Assembly: GCA_038501195.1 (NCBI GenBank)
Contig: JBBPUQ010000009.1
Coordinates: 1,984,001 to 2,048,000, forward strand
Reading direction: 5' to 3'
DNA: 64,000 nucleotides
Source: Nemania diffusa
Lineage: Eukaryota; Ascomycota; Sordariomycetes; Xylariales; Xylariaceae
Shown: in pieces, positions 23,786 through 37,020 of the stretch
How positions within the stretch are numbered: position 1 is the first letter of the stretch
Layout of the letters: each line of letters starts with the position of its first letter
Notes under the pieces: generated by a model
What the model was told of the DNA's origin: nothing
Databases searched by the model: none
Seen by the model: the letters and a program-made list of their open reading frames with translations, nothing else
Translations under genes and position numbers: made by a program

Positions 23786-25510
23786 TCCGAGCATGTCGGT
23801 GCGGCTCTATTTTATTACCTGTTAATTAATAGATGCTGTCCACTAGGCACCTATTTAATGCACTATCCAGGTATTTTTCTTCGGTAAGCATCTACATACC
23901 TACCTACATATGTAGGTAGTTTTTGCGACGGTACCTACCCCTATTTTCTACCAGCATTGATATAATCAATCACATGAGGGATGTAGATAAATAGCTCAAA
24001 TACCCAACTACTACTACTAACCATTCATTCATTCTGTTGTTCTACCTGTAGAGTAAAGGGCGCATGACATGTCCAGGCATGCTGAATTGTCTCGACACCA
24101 CACCGACTAGTGATGGAAGCTGTGCCGTACCTGAATGTCTTATATCTGTGGCGGCATCTCCGAAACATTGATACAGCTGGTTGGTTCAGGCCACGACTAA
24201 ATCGCCCGGATATTTTGAGGCCTCTGGGCCAACCAAAGCCTTGTCTCCCCACATCGGCCAGGAGCTTCGGAGTTCCATGACGTCGACAGCGGATTTAGTT
24301 GTGTCCGGAGGGCCAACCATGGAAGCAGTGAGGTGCACTCAAGCCGCGTCCCGTGGCATCCTACGCATCATCATGGGGGCTCAGTTACGTCCTCTTGGAG
24401 TCTACCAGGCCAGCGGCATGTCCGATATAGGGTCCGAAGGTGGCGGCTTGCTCGAGCGGTTTCGGATGTTCGGATCGCAACGTCGCACGCGGGCGCGTTT
24501 GCGCAGCCGGTAATATCCGGCGAGTCGTGCCGACGTTGCTGCTTGTCCACACCTCCGAAAATGCTGCCGATCTCCTAGCACCTGGATATAGCTCTTGCCA
24601 TTGCTTAGCCCTGGCCGATGTTGCTCGACGGCGCTGCCAGGGAAATGCTCATCGTCGGGGACTAAGTAGATTTGGAAAGGCAATTAACGGTAAGCCGGCA
24701 TAATTGTGGCTGGCTTTAGGGGTATGATACTAGGGAGTATAGTGATCACAGGCGCAAAAAAACTGTATTACCGTCACACGACACCAGGCACTTGTCTAAG
24801 AATTACGCCTAGACTAGTGCAGGACAAATTCGGCTTGAATTTGAGATTGTAGAAATTGAAAGTAGATAATAAAGAAATTGAAACTCCCCAAAAGCATCTA
24901 TGATCGTTTCTAGCCTATTTCTTCTTCTGCGCTTCCCCCTTCCATCTACGAGGCTCGCTGAACTCAGTACAAATTTCTGCCTCAACACCAAAGTATACGT
25001 GCTTATATGGGCAAGACAGAAAAGTATTAATTAATGTTCTCATAATATCTGTATTGTAGTCAAAGGCATTGTCTTAGCCTGTATGTACGTCCTACTAGTC
25101 CACAACCCATTAAGACCGTTCCGTGGCCTTGCTAACTATCACGGGCTGCACGAGAGTGAAAAAAGCTAGGTATGCTATGTAAAATGAAAGCCTAGTCCAA
25201 ATATAGGCTTATGCTGCCAAATGCGCCTGCCATCGCCAATACTCTATGACTACGTACCCAATCCAAATAATCATCACACTCGGTACCATGTATCCCGATT
25301 TTTGAGCTCCTCGCACCAGTGCCTAGGCCGAAACGCCATACGAAAATATCAATCGAAGTTAGGTAGACAATGGCATGAGATGCCCGTCAAATCGTCCGCT
25401 CGACAACATGCCAACATAGAGGGGGTGCTGCGGTATGTGGCGTCCTGAATAATGTGGCTGACAGTGCTCTGCGTCAGAGGTATTGTGAGATAGGGCGCCT
25501 GAGTCCTTTA
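23786..25510. other. Spacer between the MITE-like element and the histidine kinase 3' end
   Basis: No supported gene. The left part includes a perfect 20 bp palindrome at 23,900-23,919 built on CTACCTA/TAGGTAG. A higher-GC stretch at about 24,050-24,700 has open frames on both strands but no motif and may be decayed. The right part should contain the kinase 3' UTR. Confidence 0.5.
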
Positions 25511-28500
25511 TCAAGCGGCCGTGGTTTCAGCGTAGCGTGAGTTAGTGTCAACTAACTGCTCTATCCGAGGGATGAGTTCGGGTATCCGGAACGGTTTCGA
25601 GATAACATCATCCTATACCGAGGCATTAGCATTCGTCCGAGGGTGAGGATTAGTGCCCGAGAAGCTTACCACTCCGGCGGCCTTCGCGTTTTCAATCTGT
25701 TCCGGCCGAGCATACGCTGTGACGGCAATGATGGGGATATGGCTAACGATAGTGCCATCTCGTTCAAGTTCGCGAATTTTGCGTGCGCACGTCATACCAT
25801 CCATGACAGGCATCTCCAAATCCATTAGAATGACTGAAATGTCGTCACCAGAAGACTCATTGCCTAGCCAATAGCGAGATTCTTTCAGCACTTCTAGAGC
25901 TTCACCTCCGTGATTCGCCACCTTGGTGTTGTTCCCAACGTTACGGAGAGACCTCTGCAACACCTTTTGATTGACCAGGTTATCCTCAACTATGAGAACG
26001 TCGAATAGTCGCCGGCCGTCTTCAGAGAATCTTGGTTCGGGGACAGGACTCTTTACGGACCGACCGAGCGTATCCTGAGGACTAGCTTTTGGCTGTCTGG
26101 TCTCGATTGTAGTCGATGAACCAGGCGCTCGGGTAAGAGGGGGCGCTGATGATATCACCTTGTTTTCTGTTGGTGGAATAATAATCGTGCGGCTTTTGAT
26201 ATAGAAAGAGAACGTGCTACCAACGCCCTTTTCAGAATCCACGCCAATTTGGCCGCCTTGCAGTTCTGTCAAGATTCTGGAGATAAACAAGCCAAGCCCA
26301 GACCCTCCATACTGGACATGGGTGCGAGGTGTCGCCTGGGAGAAGCGCTGGAAAAGAAGTTTTCTCTCATGCTCATCTAAGCCCCTTCCAGTGTCCTGGA
26401 CAGAAAAGTGTAGGTTGATCTTCTGGCCATGGCCCCAGTCAGGTTGATCCGTGAGATCGTTTTGATCCGACCGGTCGCTTTGAAAGTAGGTAACTCCTGA
26501 CTGGGTTATCTCGGATATATCTGTGGAGGCATCGAGGGTTACGACAATGGATCGTTTTGGATGGGATTGCGTGAACTTGATCGCGTTGGTCATCAAATTG
26601 ATCAAAACTTGAAGAAGTCGTGAAGGATCCAATTTGACCCAATCGATGCCCATATCAATGTACCGATTTTTGACCTGAAACTTCATCTCAATGCCGTTTG
26701 TGTTTAGTTCCCCTTCGAACATCTTGACCACTCGCTGGACAACCGCCAAAGGCTGTACGTCAACCGGGGTAACCAGGAGCAGCTGTGAATCCAACTTGGA
26801 CAATGTCAAGATATCGTCAACAATACGTTTTTGATGACTTGCACATAGACTGATAGTATTTGCGGCTTCCAAACAACCTGCCAAAGCCATCTCCAGGCTC
26901 TTGCTTTGCTCAGAGCCATCCTTCTGCAAGCTGAACGAGGTAAGGGTGCCTGCTATCTCATCGGCACATTGGAGAATTGCGCTTAACGGATTGCGCATTT
27001 CGTGACTGGTTATATCTATGAAGTTTTCCTGCTGGCGTTTGAGCTCGACTGCTTCCTCTCTGCGCTGCATTTGGACTTGCGCGGCTAATTTCTGCTGCGA
27101 TATGTTTGTGATGCATCCAAAAATGCTCTTGATCCCACCATCGGGGTTTTTTTCTGGATAAGCACTCATCAGCACCCATGTGTCGATGATGATACCTCCT
27201 TCGTGGCGGGAACATTTAAACCTGAATTCGTGGGTGATGGCAACCTTCTCCGAGACGAGTCGTCGCCATATCACTTCAAGAGCTGGTCGATCTTCATCCT
27301 TTACACTCTGCATCCAATTATTGACACTTTCCGACCTATTGTGTCGAGATATATCCCACCACATGTCGTTAGAATAAGTGATATACCCTTGGTGATCGGC
27401 TATGAACATGCCGACAGGAGCAAACTCGGCCATTCGTGTGAATTTGAGTTCACTTTCCTCGACTTCCCGTGTTCGGATGTGTAGTTGTTCTGTGAGCTCT
27501 TGGCGGTCTTTCAATGCCATCTGAGCCGCTCGCTGACCCCGCCGGATTTCCTCTTCGAATAAAACAACGGATGCGAGAGACGTGGCCAACTGTCTTGATA
27601 GTAAGTTGATAAAGAGCTGATAGTCCTCGTCATAGGGTCGCCGAGGATTAACACCCATCACAATGAAGCCAACAACACTCTCACTGCCCGTTGTTGGGTG
27701 GACTGGGAAGATGACGATCGAGCGACATGGCTCCCCACCACCTCGCCAGTTAAACCCATCCATAAGTCCCCCAGGCAAAGTCCCATGTTCTGCTGACAAG
27801 GTTACTGGTCTGCCATGGTTCGACATGGATTCCCGCATGTATGGCGCAAACCCTTCATTACTCGTTTTCAGGTCCAGAGACGCGACTAAGCATGGATGAT
27901 CCGGAGGAACGCCAAGGGACGCTTCGAGATTTAGCTGGGGTGGGTTCATCCAGCTCCCTGAATGCATAGAGCATATATCACTCTCCTGGTCCTCCACAAC
28001 GGAATAGACTAGGTTGAAAGGCACATCGTCCTCGTTGTATTCGAGCCCCTTGTTTACTTGACTCCAGAAGCCCCTGAGATCACGAGCGAGGGCAGTCTTT
28101 TCTCCAACTTCACGTAGTGTGAGCATCATCCTTTCAGCCAACTTTCGCCGCGTGTTCTCGAACGCAGGATTATACAGACCAACGACAGTCCCATCCTCCC
28201 CAACCAATGGTATAATCGACCATGAGAAAAACGCCTCTTCGTCGTAGCCATCTCGTCGCACAATAAAACGGTCATCGTTCTTCATCGTCGCTTGACCCGA
28301 CTCCCAGGCGTTTTCAAAGGTTGGTTGGATTTCATCCCAAATCTCAGACCAAGCATCCTTGTAGCTTGAGCCCATCAAACTCGGGTGCTTTCGTCCGGCC
28401 ATAGCGACGTAAGCTTCGTTATAAAGCACCGTGAGCCCCCTGCCCCAGTAGAGCGCAGCCGGATGAGGGCTTCCCATCAACAGATTGGAGATGGTTCGTA

Positions 28501-30010
28501 GTTCTGGCGTCCATTCTTCAATAGGGCCCAGGGGAGTAGATGCCCAGTCCCGTGTGCGGGCAAACCGAATATGGTCTGGTAAATCAGGAGTCAAAGGGAT
28601 CCTGGTCCAATCAAACGACGGCTGAGGCAGCGATACTAGAGCTTCGGGTACAAAATCATGGGCCTCGTGGATCACCATCGGCTCTCCTCCGTCGCTTTCG
28701 ACGCCTGGTTGAATCCGGCCATCAGTACTCATTTCGCCAACATCGCCAAAGTAGTCACGGTCGTGAATCATAACATCGCTGGGGGTTCGAGGCTGAGCGA
28801 TTGGAGTCAAGCCCCTACTGCGTGATTCAAAGCTTGCCTCACGCTCTAGGAGCGGCTCGGGAGAAGTGTGCGCGATTGATGCAGCACTTGCGTTCGCGCT
28901 GACGAAGCGGAACCTGTTTCTGAGGGTGGAACAAGTCCAGTTAACTCCGCCATAGTGATAGTGTGGTAGAAATGTATCTAGTCTTTCTGTAGCATTGCCG
29001 CCTACTTTAACCCATGTTCTAAAGTTGAGGAACTCCGTCTGTCCATCTTGACTATCCTGGAAATCTCCGTACACTAGTTGCCGGATGGCATCGGACACGT
29101 GAAGCGCAGGGTTCGCGTATAATATTGAAAAGGGACCTGTGGGTGTATTGTTGACGGGATGAAGACTGTCAATAATAAAGGTTGGCCGGTCATCGTGTTC
29201 GAGTAACTCTAATATGCCAACACTTTGAAGTGCTTGTAAGCCTGGAATGGAGGACTGTGTGTCGGGGCTCCGATTCAACGTGGTCGCGTCGATAGAAGAC
29301 CAGCTGCCTGGGGTGCTTGAAGATCTCGCCGGACTTGCTGCACTGATAGTGCCTCGTGCTAGTTTCAGAGTGGTCACCTCGTTGCCATCATGCACTGTCT
29401 TTAACATCGTCGTCGCTTCCAGCCCAGTGTAGCCGAGTGGTCGGCCGAGCAAGGGCTTTTGTCTGTGAGAGAAAAAGAGAGGGGAGGTCAGTCCGTCCAC
29501 TAGCCTGGGTGGTAGTGTGGGCCTGGTGAAGCTACTAAGGTCGATCTTTCGGGGGGGAGAGAGGCGAGCTCGGTGCTTCTTTGTTGGAGGCTGACTACTA
29601 CTGCCCTTTTCCCCAGCCTCTCCTTCTGATAGCCGCTTCGTGTGCGCCGATCCGAGTTGGGGCGAATCTTGCACAGTGGCAGGGATTCCTCTCTGTCTGC
29701 AAGCTGCCTCGTCTAACGACGATTGATCCGTCTGATTTCTTTGGTCTTGTATATGAGCGTCGGATACGGTAGGTATCAAACCATAATGACCAATCCCCGT
29801 CACGAATTCCCCTTGTCTTCCTGTCCTAGGTATACTCGCATCGGTAGCGAATGTGTATGTACTTTCCCGAATCGCTTTGGTAAATACAGTTGGGACGGTG
29901 ACGGGCGAAGGTTCAGACGTTGTGCTCTGGCAGAGAGGAGCTGTCGTCGAGATGTCGCCCAATATTACTGGATGATGTTGAGGTCCGTTATAATTTGTTT
30001 CGCGCGTCAT
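25511..30010 (-). CDS. Hybrid sensor histidine kinase (PAS / HisKA / HATPase / REC)
   Basis: Two exons on the minus strand, 25670-30010 and 25511-25612, joined across a 57 bp intron (GTAAGC donor, CTAAT branch site, TATAG acceptor). The protein has 1480 residues. An N-terminal Ser/Pro-rich region of about 250 residues is followed by PAS-like sensor regions (about 480-600 and 850-970, the second reading EFAPVGMFIADHQGYITYSN) and a GAF-like stretch between them. The H-box is ITSHEMRNPLSAIL with the phospho-accepting H1003. The ATPase N-box is LLQVLINLMTNAIKFT and the G boxes are VQDTGRGL and GGSGLGLFISRIL. The receiver domain starts at about 1335 (DVLIVEDNLVNQKVL), with D1397 in LMDLEMPVMDG. 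The last exon supplies DDVISKPFRIPELIP, including the invariant Lys of the receiver. Complete phosphorelay module signalling to a HPt protein; stimulus unknown and HHK class not assigned. Confidence 0.93.
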
Positions 30011-30208
30011 GAAGCGGCCTTCCTACTTCTTAGATATATCGTCGATCACCACACGCGGGCGAAGCTCCCGGCCCCAAGCCTGAGCAGCACAGTCCCTCTC
30101 TACGTGTCTGGGAGGGTTGGAGAGATCCGGGTTTGTCTGGCCGTGGCCATTGACGAATCCGAGAGATGGGCGTGCGAGACTCAATCAGCCCAAAAACGTC
30201 AAGGTCTT

Positions 30209-30210
<2 letters not shown>

Positions 30211-30258
<48 letters not shown>
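30211..30258. repeat. (TC)24 microsatellite
   Basis: 24 uninterrupted TC units about 200 bp upstream of the kinase start codon; on the kinase coding strand this is a GA tract. Possible promoter element or simply a slippage-prone repeat. Confidence 0.95.
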
Positions 30259-30262
<4 letters not shown>

Positions 30263-30875
30263 ACTATCTCAAAGTGGGATCTGCTGCGATCGTGAGTGAT
30301 GGGAGAAACGGTAGATAGCTCAGAGCTAGCGACGTTCCCCACCAAGAACCAACCTATGAACGAAGACGTGCGAGGCCAGGCAACTTCGTTTGATTTGTCT
30401 CACCTGCGAAGGCCAGGTAGCTCTTTACGGGCAGTTCAAGAGGAGGATGACCAAGCAAGAGTTTCCAGGAGCCGCTTCAGTGGATGAACACTGAATACCT
30501 TCCAGTCAAGTAGAAGGCTGTACGAAACAAGCGCCAGAAGATGAATGAGAAGCCAGAGGAAGAGGTATAACCACTGGCTGGCAGAAAAGTGGACGAGCAG
30601 TCGCCTGTCAGCCAGTCAGGGTAGTATAGTGGCGGTATATAGTAGCAGTACATACACGACACTGTTGGTACTCGGTAGGTAGGCAGGCAAGCAAGCAAGC
30701 AGGTAGGTACAGTATGTATGGAGCGTTCACTACCCAGCAGATGTAGGTATGTGGAGAGGTGGTGGAGGGGATGTGGTACGTAGAGAGATACGTTACAATA
30801 CTGGCGCGGTGCTAGGAAGTAGACAGAACTTGCTTGTTAACCTACCTCCTGTACTGTGAGCACTTGGGTAATGCA

Positions 30876-30905
30876 GGTGGTGGTGGTGGTGGTGGTGGTG
30901 GTGGT
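30876..30905. repeat. (GGT)10 microsatellite
   Basis: Ten uninterrupted GGT units about 870 bp upstream of the kinase start codon. Confidence 0.95.
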
Positions 30906-33900
30906 GAGTATTAGGCAGGTAAGTAGGTAGGTGATTCAATCTACAGTACAAAACACGGAATATTGGTTGTGTTGTCTCGAAATGCGAAATGCTTAGAAGA
31001 GCCCAGTAGAGCAGAGGAGAGCAGAACGGCAGAGCAGAAAGGACAGAATGGACAGAGATGTGCTGCTACCTGCACCATACTATAGGTAGGTATTAGGCAT
31101 TCGGTACTCTGTATTCCTACAGAATATGGGCAGGTATGTATTCCTCTGCGAGTCGTCTGTCTGCTGTCTGTACTTACATATCAACATGAAAACGCACCCG
31201 AGGATGGCACAGTCTCAGAAGGTGAAAAGTACCCGAATCGAAATGAAGACGCAAGGGTCTGCAGGACATCGTGTGTTCCAGACCTAGAATAGACCCTCTA
31301 GACACGGTGGATAACCCCTGCAAAGTGGTGCGGATCCAGACAGGACGGCCGGTAGCTTAGGGAAAGTCGTACGGACGATCATCGCTCAGCCAGGCTAGAC
31401 AGGGGCGGTCACTCGCTGATCACCCAAGCCCCTAGGTAAGCTCTACTCGGCCAAACCACTGTTTGTGGGGGGCTACTAGCGACATATGCGCAGTAAATTT
31501 TCTTTAGAGTTAGCTCATTCTGAAGCATACATGCCTATATTAAAAGCGGATACCAGCCCGATCACAGGTGGTAATCCGTTCCTCAGCAGTTCTCCTTGGG
31601 GTTCGAGGTGCACTGTCTTGGCGTGGCTGAAGGTGCAACATACAATCGACGATCACTCCAAACATTATCTAGCTGTTGTTTGGCAATGTTAGTACAATGT
31701 TATATTTTCTGTACGCGTGCGTAATAGGTAGAAAGGTTAAAAGCAGTAATATCATGGTCGGTAGAGTGTACCGTGGTCCTTAAGGCTCTACGGAGTAGGC
31801 ATATACTAAAGCAGCAGAGAAATAGCAACAGAGCAAACAGTCCATATCTTAACTTCGGGTGAAGTTATCCCAGAGAGCGTAAGAGAAGGTACCCGCGATA
31901 ACAAATAAGTCCACTACGCACTCTGCAGAGAACGCCGACGTCATACCAGACGAATATGTGTTAGAGGTTATTGTTCACGACTGTCTAGACCATCTTACTA
32001 AGAGAAAACAGGTTAAAGAGAAGTATTTGGAGCCACACTATCCAACCTATCATTTAGTGTATGTATGCGAGGCAGCCTGTATGTTTGCAGTGTTGCGCCA
32101 TCGAGCTACCTATCTTGTTACTAGAAAAGGCAACATACTAACCAATGCAGATAAATCTGTAGCATTCAAGTACATAGGATTAGAGAACAGGCGGCATTGT
32201 TTCATCCCCACGCCCTACGATTCCTACCGGTTTACATACTTGTGTAAGAATATAGTTAAGTAGTAGATAGGTACTACATATATAGGTTGCCTACCCCCCC
32301 GATTGATCGCAGGGGTATTAAATGTAATGATATACCCAGACAAAACTAACGGATCTGATTACACGCGTTGATAGCGTGTACTCTATTTTTCATATAAGTG
32401 CCTACATATGTACTTACCTCTATCGTAGACTGTGAGTGCCGTCTAGGAGTGTCATGAGCCCAAATCCCGCTTAAATTCTTGGCTTACAAGTAGGTAGATA
32501 GCGATGTAGGTACAGAATATATGTACAACAACCTAAGCCAGCAAATAATGACTTCCCTTCACCCATAGGCTATTGTGATCAATTACTTTATTATCATCAA
32601 AGGCATTGTTAGGTGTTTGGAGTCGCTCTCCAGTGTTGGTCCCTCTTATCACCCGACGTTCATTGTGGCCATATGTAGATAATATGTATGTAAGCTTCTT
32701 CCAAGAATGTCGAGGCCGAGGAGATTGACAAATTGCCAAGCACTACCATACCTGGTAGGTACTTGCTTATTAGCGCATCGTCCGTTTGGTCGCAACAAGA
32801 CCCTAGGTAGAGACGAATAGGGACAGACGTGCAGTATAGGCCTCAGGCCATTTGCCCGCCTTGGGAAAAATATCCAGCACTTGTTGGAAGATTTAAAATC
32901 GGTGAATGCCTACTATTTAGGTAATTCCACAGCCCAAACCCAGGGGAGACTTGCGCCGCGCAAGTTCTTAACAAACTTCCACAAAGCGTTAATCAGCCTA
33001 GACATAAACTAGGACAGCATAGATATAATCATCGAGATGATACTCTGTATATCAGCGCTTCATGTCCACACAACATTCCAAGGCGCAACAACTCCGTTGT
33101 ATGTACGCATACGTTGCGAGAAGTAAGCTGCATGTAGACTAATAGGTAAGTACTTGATAGGGTAACGGGTCTCCGAATTTTCTAGATAGCACTCGGGCAT
33201 ACACGTGCGAGATGGGACGGAAGTGTCACAGCCGACTCACCTGATTTTTTTAGGCCTGCGAATTCGCATCCGCCCCGAGACAGTCGTCCCTGAGACAGCC
33301 CATATGCAGCTTTTAGAATCCCATCTCACTAAATCGCGTTATTGCCCGGGTACTTATAAAAGCACCTATATTAGGAGGTAAGTAAGTAACACTAGATGGC
33401 GCTAGTCTCGGCCCTCTCTGCTAGTACGCATACCTACTATGAATAGTCGTTGTGTTGTTGTGTCGTCGGGTGTAATGCAATTTCGGTGTCGATACCTATC
33501 TACGTCTTTTATAGCGGATGATTTTGTGACGAGCAATTCGTGCCATGCTTGCAGGTACCTATAGTTTCATTACATACGGTACAGTAGGCATACCGTATAA
33601 CTAAGTACCATGTCCAGAACACATGCCGTGTGACACGAGGTCGGCCGCCTTGCCCCATAAATTGCGGTCGATCCCAGAGTCTAGAGCGATCGATTTTAGC
33701 ACAAGGCGTGAGTCTGTCCGCTACATTGGACGATGCACCCGGAATTCGGGCAACGCAGGTCATACTGTAGCGTAGGCAGACCCAATTCCTCCGTGAGACT
33801 GTTACGGGCATGTCGGAAAAGTCATCTACCAATGATCTGGCGTCCTATCGCTTTCGGTCAATACAGCAGATTGAAAACAGGACGCAACATCAAGTTGACG

Positions 33901-36140
33901 TGGCGGTTCAGTTTGCGCCAGTCGCACACAGAATAACAAGATTTTTCCATATAAAAAATCCGACAAATCATCCAAAAGTAACCACAATATTCATGACAAT
34001 CAGGAAAAACACTACCCAGCACATGACGTAAGATGACTAAGTCCCTAGGTACGCAGTAAACCATCGGCGTTTCCCCTCAGTAAGTATTTTCTACCGAGGC
34101 AAGTGGGATGCCTGATATGGAACTACCTATAAGCTATAAGTAGGTAGGTTAGTTCTTTATTTACCCAGGGCCATCTAGGGTTGGATCAAAGATAGAATTT
34201 GGGTTTGTCACAACACGTGTCACAGGGACACTTGAGAGTTGACAGGTGAATTTGTGGCATATGCATGCAGCAAAGTGGTCAACTATGGCCTTCGGATTAG
34301 GTGCCTAGAGCTCACTCACAAGTTACAACGGGCCGAGTGTGAGGTAACATTGCAAGAAACGTCCCAGAAGACGACTGAACCAGCTGTCTCGTGGCGCTTT
34401 TAGCCCTAGGATACTCTCGATTCGCAACCTGCAGACACTACCTCCTATTACAACAGCGAAACTACATACGCATAAGCGATCCTTCGAATCCCCGAGCACC
34501 CCCACGCACCACCCCGAAAAGTTGAGATTGAACCCAAAATACTACCGCCGGCGAGGTGTTTAGTCAGTGACTGGTCTCTGCTACTGATTTAATAGAGAAA
34601 TCCCCTAAATATACTTAGGTAGTGCCAGTAACAGGCCCTGGGTCTTTGGCGCGGGAAGTTGAATGGCAGCGCTCTATCATAAGTGTAGCAGTTCAACTGC
34701 ATACTACGTAGTGATTAGAAACAAGTATTTAGATTTTCTCTTCTTGCTGCTAGCTTACCTACAATATACAGCTACCTATTGTGTCGCGTGTTCTCAACAG
34801 TGCGAAACTGACAGGGCGTTTGCCGTGCTAGTACCTAATGCAGTGGTGGCTGCGGCAGTGGATGTACTGTAGGCTAAATACAGAGTATATAGCAATGCCT
34901 AGGCCCTAGAGCACCGACCTAGAACAGGTGTTAATTTCATCAGTCTGTCTAGTAGTATTAAGCTCTATATAAATTATTACCTACTCTGTACATATAAGTA
35001 GTTATCTCCTTGTTATACGTCTAGTAGCTCTTTTTTACTCTCTTGCTTATATCACTTCAGTGGTCTCATATAATATTACAATGCCCTTACTCTACGTCAA
35101 CATTCGAAACAAAAGCCAACTTTAGATCTTCACTATTAGGATAGTTACTAAGAGATATACACTCTACATATGTGTAGCATTTACTATTGGCAATAAATGA
35201 ATACTTAGTCTTATTTGGTAAAAAAAAAATAAAAGTGATTATACATCAAGTATACTCTAGGCTATGCTTTTTCTCCTGCAACTCTTTCCTGCCGGAACTC
35301 AGCTCAAACGGTTTCAGCCTCAAAATACAACTTTATATTGCACCAGTCTACCACTCAGCTACCCTGGGCTACCTACCAGAGGTAGCCAGTAATTCTTAGA
35401 CTCATAAGATGTTCCAGCTCGTTATTATAAAGCGGGCTATGCCTGCCCTTGATATCCCCTACCGGTCTTGGCGATAGAGATGCACACAGCAAAGTGCATA
35501 TCTAATGTCAAATAAAGGTTTTGTATGTTCGAAAACCACCCATTCAATACCTGGACTATCAAGATGGGCCACAAAGTGTATAAGGGTTCATACCTAATCA
35601 GTCAATTGCCCGCATCATCATAATCCAAGCTCTTCTCATACTTCAGAGAACCCTCACGCCTACGGCGAAGGGTACTAGCCTTGATGAAGAAAGAAAGAGA
35701 TAGCATCATACTTAACTACATGCATTCAAGAAAGTCCCATGTGCTGCGCACACTCTTCTAATCATACTCATATAGCGACGTCAATTTATAAAGATACACT
35801 ATAACCTTTTCCCAAAGAAATCCATAAACCATCTCCCACTTGTAATATATATTCCAGTAAGTCGGCTGTGCCGCATATCTACAGGTACTATGCGGCTTGA
35901 TAAGGCTACGTTGATAATTATAGAAACTGGGGGTGTACAGCACAAACTGCTTCGCGTACATACATAAACCACCGCCATGTTCCCATCAATGGATAGAATC
36001 CTGTACGCATCTAGGGTTGCGCAGTACGCACACACTACTGAGGTATGGATGGGGAGACACGAGAGAATCGGACCAACGAGCGGGAGGATCCATAGGGGAT
36101 GGTTACGGTCGCCCACAGGGCTTACTGTCTCATAATTCAA

Positions 36141-36460
36141 TTTAGGTAACTACGCCGACACCACTGGGCCCACCTTTTTCTTCCACTTTCTTTCCTAAAT
36201 CAAACTTACAACTTAACTTTTTATAATTATTTTTTCAATCTAGCAATAATTTATTTAAACTTTTATACAAATTAATATATATACAATTGATTTAATTATA
36301 TTTTAAAATAGCTATATAAATTAAACGTAGTTTTTTTAAATTAAATTTGTTATATATAATTTATAAATATACTAGTTTTATGTAGTTTATATACTTTATT
36401 TTTTTATTAATTTTATTTTATTTGTTACAATTGCTGTAGTTGTTACGCAATTTTATACAA
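36141..36460. other. Transition from genic DNA to the AT desert
   Basis: Within about 100 bp the composition changes from mixed to about 80-90% A+T and stays so to the window end. The last part (36,321-36,460) may be a further, very degenerate copy of the 140 bp repeat, sharing an ending like TTTTATA. Confidence 0.7.
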
Positions 36461-37020
36461 ATAAATCTTATTTTTATATTTTTAATAGTATTAAAAACAA
36501 CTGCAAATATTTTCGGATATTTTAGCTTGTTTTAAACTATATAAGTAGTTTTTAACTTGCTAGTAAATATATTTACTAGCTACAACTATATTTTATATCG
36601 ATAAATATTGTTTTTATATTTTTAGCAGTATTAACTTTAACTGTAAATATTTTTAGCTACTTTAGTTAACTTTATACTATATAAATATATTTTAACTTAT
36701 TAGTAAATATATTAAGTAGCAGCAATAATATTTTATATTAACAAATATTATTTCTATATTTTTAGCGATATTAATTTTAACAGCTGATTTTTTAAAAAAC
36801 TTAAAGCTTTTTTATATTATATAAGCTTATTTTAATTTATTAGTAAATATATTTTGTAGTAACTATAATATACTATATTAATAAATATTGTTTTGATATT
36901 TTTAAAAATATTACTTTCGATTGCTAATAGTTTCGAAAACTTAAAAACATTTTAAATAATATAAATATAATCTAATTAAACAGTATATATATTTTTATTA
37001 AAGCTAAAAAATCTAGTTGA
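36461..37020 (+). repeat. Four tandem copies of a 140 bp AT-rich monomer
   Basis: Units start at 36,461, 36,601, 36,741 and 36,881, exactly 140 bp apart, and align without gaps. Each starts with ATAAAT (ACAAAT in unit 3), followed at fixed offsets by TTT..ATATTTTTA; units 1-3 also carry TAGTAAATATAT. Units 1-3 are clearly alike; unit 4 is more diverged towards its end. Nothing coding. Confidence 0.8.

Larger units (their letters stand above)
30011..36140. other. 6 kb gene-less region upstream of the histidine kinase
   Basis: No coding region I can support. The longest frames (31,958-32,263 + and 33,509-33,832 -) lack any family motif. The first kilobase probably holds the kinase promoter and long 5' leader. 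The region is dotted with TAGGTAGG/CCTACCTA runs (for example near 30,675, 30,921, 32,270 and 34,140) and holds two microsatellites. A higher-GC stretch at about 31,200-31,440 is unexplained. Confidence 0.55.

Noticed and set aside
24025..24703. Cluster of overlapping open frames in a GC-richer patch
   Set aside because: Frames on both strands with no domain signature; could be a ruined gene, but I cannot support any identity.
31958..32263. 101-residue open frame
   Set aside because: No recognisable motif, no splice or start context, and length within chance for this composition.
34400..34510. Possible tRNA (CCTTCGAATCC resembling a T-loop)
   Set aside because: The flanking bases do not form the 5 bp T-stem, and no matching acceptor or anticodon arm is found upstream.
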